Source of the DNA: Auxenochlorella pyrenoidosa
Taxonomy: Eukaryota; Chlorophyta; Trebouxiophyceae; Chlorellales; Chlorellaceae
Length of the DNA stretch: 34,163 bases
Reading direction: 5' to 3'
Assembly: GCA_001430745.1 (NCBI GenBank)
Contig: KQ482066.1
Location: 226,423 to 260,585, forward strand
Shown here: positions 31,001-34,163 of the stretch, in pieces
Numbering within the stretch: position 1 is the first letter of the stretch
Layout of the letters: every line of letters begins with the position of its first letter
The notes under the pieces: generated by a model
Told to the model about the DNA's origin: nothing
The model's input: the letters and a program-made list of their open reading frames with translations, nothing else
The model's database searches: none
Translations under genes and position numbers: made by a program

Positions 31001-33484
31001 CTGTCGTCCTCGTACCTCCCAAGCCACTCCCTGATGTTCCCGAGCCAGGCTCACATGTAGATTTTGAAATCCGCCGGATCAGCAATGGATTGGTTGGCGG
31101 GGTACACCTTGCTGCGGGTGCAGCCGATGCTGCAGGGGCACACCTTCCGAGCGGTGAGGCAGCTGGCAGGGTTCATGATACTCCCGCGGCTGGCATCTGT
31201 CCCTTCCTTTTGCCACTTTCTCCTGTCACAGGCATGCCCCAGACCCGCACCTGAAGTAGGGCGGCTTGCAGTGGCAGAACTGGTCGATGCACTTGCCGCG
31301 CCCTGCATGGTGTCGGAGAGCCCGGCTGGATGGTGCTTCCCGGTGGGGCCAGACGTGTCCCCATCCGGCTAGACCCGGCGCAGTTGTTGCAACCCTAGGT
31401 TGCACCAGATGCACAGTGTTGCAGGGCAAATGCACAGGCAGCAGTGCCTGGCGCCACCACGAGTTGGCGAGCGCACACCGCTGCAGCCCACCTGAACACT
31501 TGTTGTAGCACTGGTTGTTCTTGACCTCGCAAGCCACGCCCTCGTAGCCGCGGTAGCAGCGGCAGAAGGGCTGCATGGTGGGGTTGTCCTGCCAGCGAAA
31601 GCAGTACCTGCGCGGCGGCGGCAGAAGGGCAGCAAGCGATCGGGGCAGGGCATGGGCTGCAGAGGCGGAGGCTGGCCACGCTTGGGGAGGGAAAGAGCGG
31701 GGCAAGCGCTTGGAGGCGGTGGAGCAAGTGCTCGGAGGCGGTGGGCACAGGCGGGTGCAACAATACAGCGCAACAGTGGGGCGTTGATGACTGGGGAGCT
31801 CTGCCTGTCAGACTCTGCCAGCTTCAGGGCATGGGCAGTGCTGGTACCATGCTGCATGCCTACCCCTTGCGGTTGCACTCATCCTTGCACTGCGACAGAG
31901 GCAGGCTGACGTCCATGCCCTGCACCATCACCGCGCTGCAGGAATGTGGGAGCGGTGCAGGGGCAACTGAATGGCAGGGACAGGCAAGCTGGTGGGCTGT
32001 CCAGGCTGACAAGCAGGTGGGCAAGGGCGAAGGCAGGACCCACTGGCGCAAGTTGTGGGGCAACCAAAGATCTTGGTATCCACCCTGCATGTCCCGCAGT
32101 GGCCTGCGCCCTGCCCTTGGATCCACGGCAGTGCCCCGCTGCAGGTCGCGCAAGCAGCTCAACCACCCCGAGTGCCCACCTGCAATCCACCTCTTTGGCC
32201 CCTGGCCCGAAGCCCGAGTAGCACTTGACACCCTTCTCGTCCGGCTCTGGGATGCGGGAAAACTGCTCGTCGGGCGGCACGCCCTCCCACGCATAGCAGC
32301 CGCGGTTGGAGACGTGCGTGAAGGCTGCGCCGCGGGCAGGGGGCAGCAGGCAGAAGGCGCATCAGAGGCTGTGTTGTGCACCTTCAAGCAGCTTGCGATC
32401 CCATGGCAGGCAGGGCCTGCCAGCAGAAACAATCCTGGCATGCATCCACTGGGTTCCGCAACAGCCAGCTCTGTAAGTTCCCAAGTTCGGCAGGCAGCTG
32501 GCGCGGCTCACGCCCGTGGCAGCGCTTGTCGCCCTTCCAGTCTGTAAAGCACGCATACTCCGCGCATCGCCTGTAGCATTCGCACGACTTTGTGATGGCG
32601 GTTCCGCAGCTGACTGCACAGGGGTGGGGGTGCGGCGGGGGCAGGGAGGCCGGCGCGACGTGGGCGCTGGCGCTTCGGCTGCGCAAGGTAATGCAGCAGC
32701 GAGGCACAGGCCGTGGATCCCCAACCCGTAACCCCCCTCTGAGGAATAACTTCCCACCTTCCCCCTCTGGATCCGCAAACGGCCGGCACGGTGCCAGGAA
32801 GTCGATTTCACACGCCTCGCCCGTGCGCCCGAACGGGCACCTGTCATGTCAGGGATCGCAGCGCACTGAAGGAGCTGGGAATGCACAGCTGCTGCGCTTG
32901 TGGCATTGCCACAGGTCCAGTCAGAGAGCGCACTGCCTCTCAGCACCAGCAGTTGGCATCTTTCAAGCTCAAGCACAAACATGCCAGCAGGGTGCCCAGG
33001 CTGACGGGGTACGAACACTGCTGCCAGCATCTTCCTCACCGACAGAAGCCGTCCTCGCCACAATTGCTGCATGAAGATGAGTAAGTAGGAAGCTGTGTGG
33101 TGAAGCTGACACGGTGCGCTAAGCCAGAGACCAGGGGCCTGCTGCCAGCGCTGGCGGCAGCGGCAGCAAGGCTTGCACTTCTCCGCCTGCCCGATCAGCC
33201 AGAAATAGATTGTTCAATTGTGCATTCGCCGATGATCAGGGGGGGCTGTAGACGGGACCCAAGGCGGAACCGGACGCCTGCAGGTCACTCTCTGACCGTG
33301 CCGGCGATCTAGCGGGCTCCTGCACTCACCCGTATTTATTGCAGTCGGGGTGGCAGACCGCCGGCCCCACCTCTGTGCGCTCCGCCCCTGCTGACGCCGC
33401 GGCGGCCAGAAGCAGCGCCGCAGCAGCCAGCCAGCGGCTGGGCATGCTTCCTGTCGCTCTCAGCAGCGCAATGAATGCAAACAT
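28032..33484 (-). CDS. Exostosin-type GT47 glycosyltransferase with three EGF-like modules (copy B)
   Basis: Exons: 33484-33330, 33066-33040, 32840-32758, 32613-32512, 32324-32180, 31935-31864, 31607-31492, 31302-31251, 31129-31055, 30853-30766, 30626-30579, 30462-30417, 30277-30177, 30070-29944, 29706-29586, 29458-29411, 29252-29192, 29053-28980, 28853-28843, 28667-28615, 28471-28416, 28230-28032. In phase they give 619 residues, all with GT donors. The start at 33484 is followed by a second Met (residue 14) just before the hydrophobic segment (18-34). EGF-like modules lie at about 44-71, 187-221 and 228-254. The GT47 domain begins at KIYMYEL (273) and holds WWNRTGGKDHFL (359-370), HWGGHS, LFFAGG, SKFCFAPYG (506-514) and GNRLLQAMLAGCVPVVVQ (518-535). 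Residues 195-513 align with copy A with no net length change, so the two are tandem duplicates. Likely Golgi or secretory location; substrate unknown. Confidence 0.93.
28387..28475 (-). repeat. 89-bp near-identical patch shared with copy A (22405-22493)
   Basis: Partner of the patch in copy A: one mismatch in 89 bases across exon 21 (28416-28471) and the start of its downstream intron. Confidence 0.85.
28843..28853 (-). other. 11-nt microexon (exon 19 of GT47 copy B)
   Basis: GCATGGCTGGG between AG and GTGAGC. It joins FCFAPYG to GNRLLQAML in frame. Its sequence and length are the same as in copy A. Confidence 0.88.
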
Positions 33485-34008
33485 GGCTGATTCGCAGCAC
33501 CAGTGGGTCTGAACTGGCGGCGCGCTGCGTGCGAAGAGGCGGGGCAGCAATGCAAGAGGCAGGCAGGCGCGCCCAGGACCAGCACTCACATGGGTGCAGG
33601 GCTTTCTGTGCTGTTGAAGCTTACGCTTCTGATGACCAAAGTGCTCGAGCATGGCGGATGGTATGCAGGCAGCTGGCTTGCTTACTGCAGCAGCACAAAC
33701 CCTTGCTGGAAGGCGTGCTGCTGGGATGCTGCTTGCCGCGCCTTGTGGCAACGCAGCTGGCCTTGTGCAGGACAGCCAATGAATTGACATGGCCGCCGCT
33801 CTGTTGCGTGGCGCGGAATGGATCTATGTGTCTATACGAGCGAGAGGGAGGGGTAAGGCCCTCAGCCCGCCAGAGTAAGTAGCTAGGGAGGTTTGGGGTG
33901 ATGTAATCCTGGGCGGGAATGGGACCACATGCTTGTGAGCGTCGCGTCGTCGGGGCTCACCTGGGCACTGAGCCAGATTGGTGCACCATGCGCCCGCCAG
34001 CGTGCTCT
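33485..34008. promoter_or_regulatory. Upstream region of GT47 copy B
   Basis: 524 bp before the copy-B start, less GC-rich than the genes. It should contain the promoter and 5' leader. On the minus strand 34012-33965 reads MKSTLAGAWCTNLAQCPG and ends in a good donor (AG|GTGAGC), but no acceptor joins it to copy B convincingly. Confidence 0.45.
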
Positions 34009-34163
34009 TCATGATGTGACATTGATGTTGAGCGCTATCATGCTGTTATTGAAAGTAAAGCGCATTGTTGAAGGCAGGTCCGTCGGCTGCTTCTTGTCAA
34101 AGGCGTGCAGCTTGGAGAAGTGATGCATTGACAGCAGAGCCGGGCCGCCACCGCTGGAGCGTT
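34009..34163 (-). CDS. Possible 3' end of another gene (truncated by the window)
   Basis: On the minus strand one frame is open from the window edge to a TGA at 34009-34011, about 50 codons. It reads SMHHFSKLHAFDKKQPTDLP and ends FNNSMIALNINVTS. The first half has strong GC at third positions like the real genes, the last third does not, and no poly(A) signal follows. It may be a terminal exon, an exon running into an intron, or chance. No family is recognised. Confidence 0.25.
   Translation of the reverse strand, partial: RSSGGGPALLSMHHFSKLHAFDKKQPTDLPSTMRFTFNNSMIALNINVTS

Noticed and set aside
33965..34012. Possible extra 5' exon of GT47 copy B (MKSTLAGAWC...) with a good donor
   Set aside because: Copy B already has a Met followed by a signal sequence at the same place as copy A, and no acceptor between 33485 and 33960 joins it in frame convincingly.
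1..34163. Mobile element, CRISPR array or integrated virus
   Set aside because: No terminal repeats, transposase, reverse transcriptase, capsid gene or regularly spaced repeats were seen. The only large repeat is the tandem GT47 pair.

Overview
The window looks like nuclear DNA of a green alga, most likely a Chlorella-type trebouxiophyte. It is very GC-rich and every complete gene has spliceosomal introns, mostly 100-400 bp. Plant-type proteins are present: CLP1, a COX5C-like cytochrome oxidase subunit, a bZIP factor and GT47 glycosyltransferases. Four genes have TGTAA, the usual green-algal poly(A) signal, 90-300 bp past the stop. There are no operons, rRNA, tRNA or CRISPR arrays. The lineage is an inference. 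The exon models were built by eye from splice sites and reading-phase continuity; every internal junction given below keeps frame.

Layout. 1-1391 (+): 3' end of a cut-off gene, possibly Las1-like, followed by 1.5 kb of purine-rich non-coding DNA. 2972-4891 (-): bZIP transcription factor, 5 exons. 5630-7108 (-): cephalosporin-hydroxylase/CmcI-type enzyme, 5 exons. 7386-9357 (-): unknown signal-anchored protein, 6 exons. 10066-11492 (-): unknown protein, 3 exons. 11919-13119 (+): COX5C-like gene, 4 exons, divergent from the previous gene over a 426-bp shared promoter region. 13729-14933 (-): protein with an RS-like segment and a C-terminal RRM-like domain. 15292-20017 (-): CLP1, 13 exons, with a 733-N assembly gap in intron 8. 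20396-21661 (-): acidic Glu/Ala-rich protein, 3 exons. 22088-27738 and 28032-33484 (-): two tandem 22-exon genes for secretory GT47 exostosin-type glycosyltransferases with three EGF-like modules each. 34009-34163 (-): weak evidence for the 3' end of another gene.

The most informative part is the right-hand 11.5 kb. The two GT47 paralogs match almost exon by exon, down to an identical 11-nt microexon. They differ by one intron unique to each copy, one intron displaced by 25 nt, and three donor sites that are GC in one copy and GT in the other. An 89-bp patch spanning an exon-intron boundary is almost identical, which suggests gene conversion. Functional links between neighbours are otherwise weak: CLP1 and the RS/RRM-like protein are both RNA-processing candidates, and the GT47 pair probably acts in the Golgi on glycoproteins or wall polymers. 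I did not find a clear new defence, mobile or biosynthetic system.
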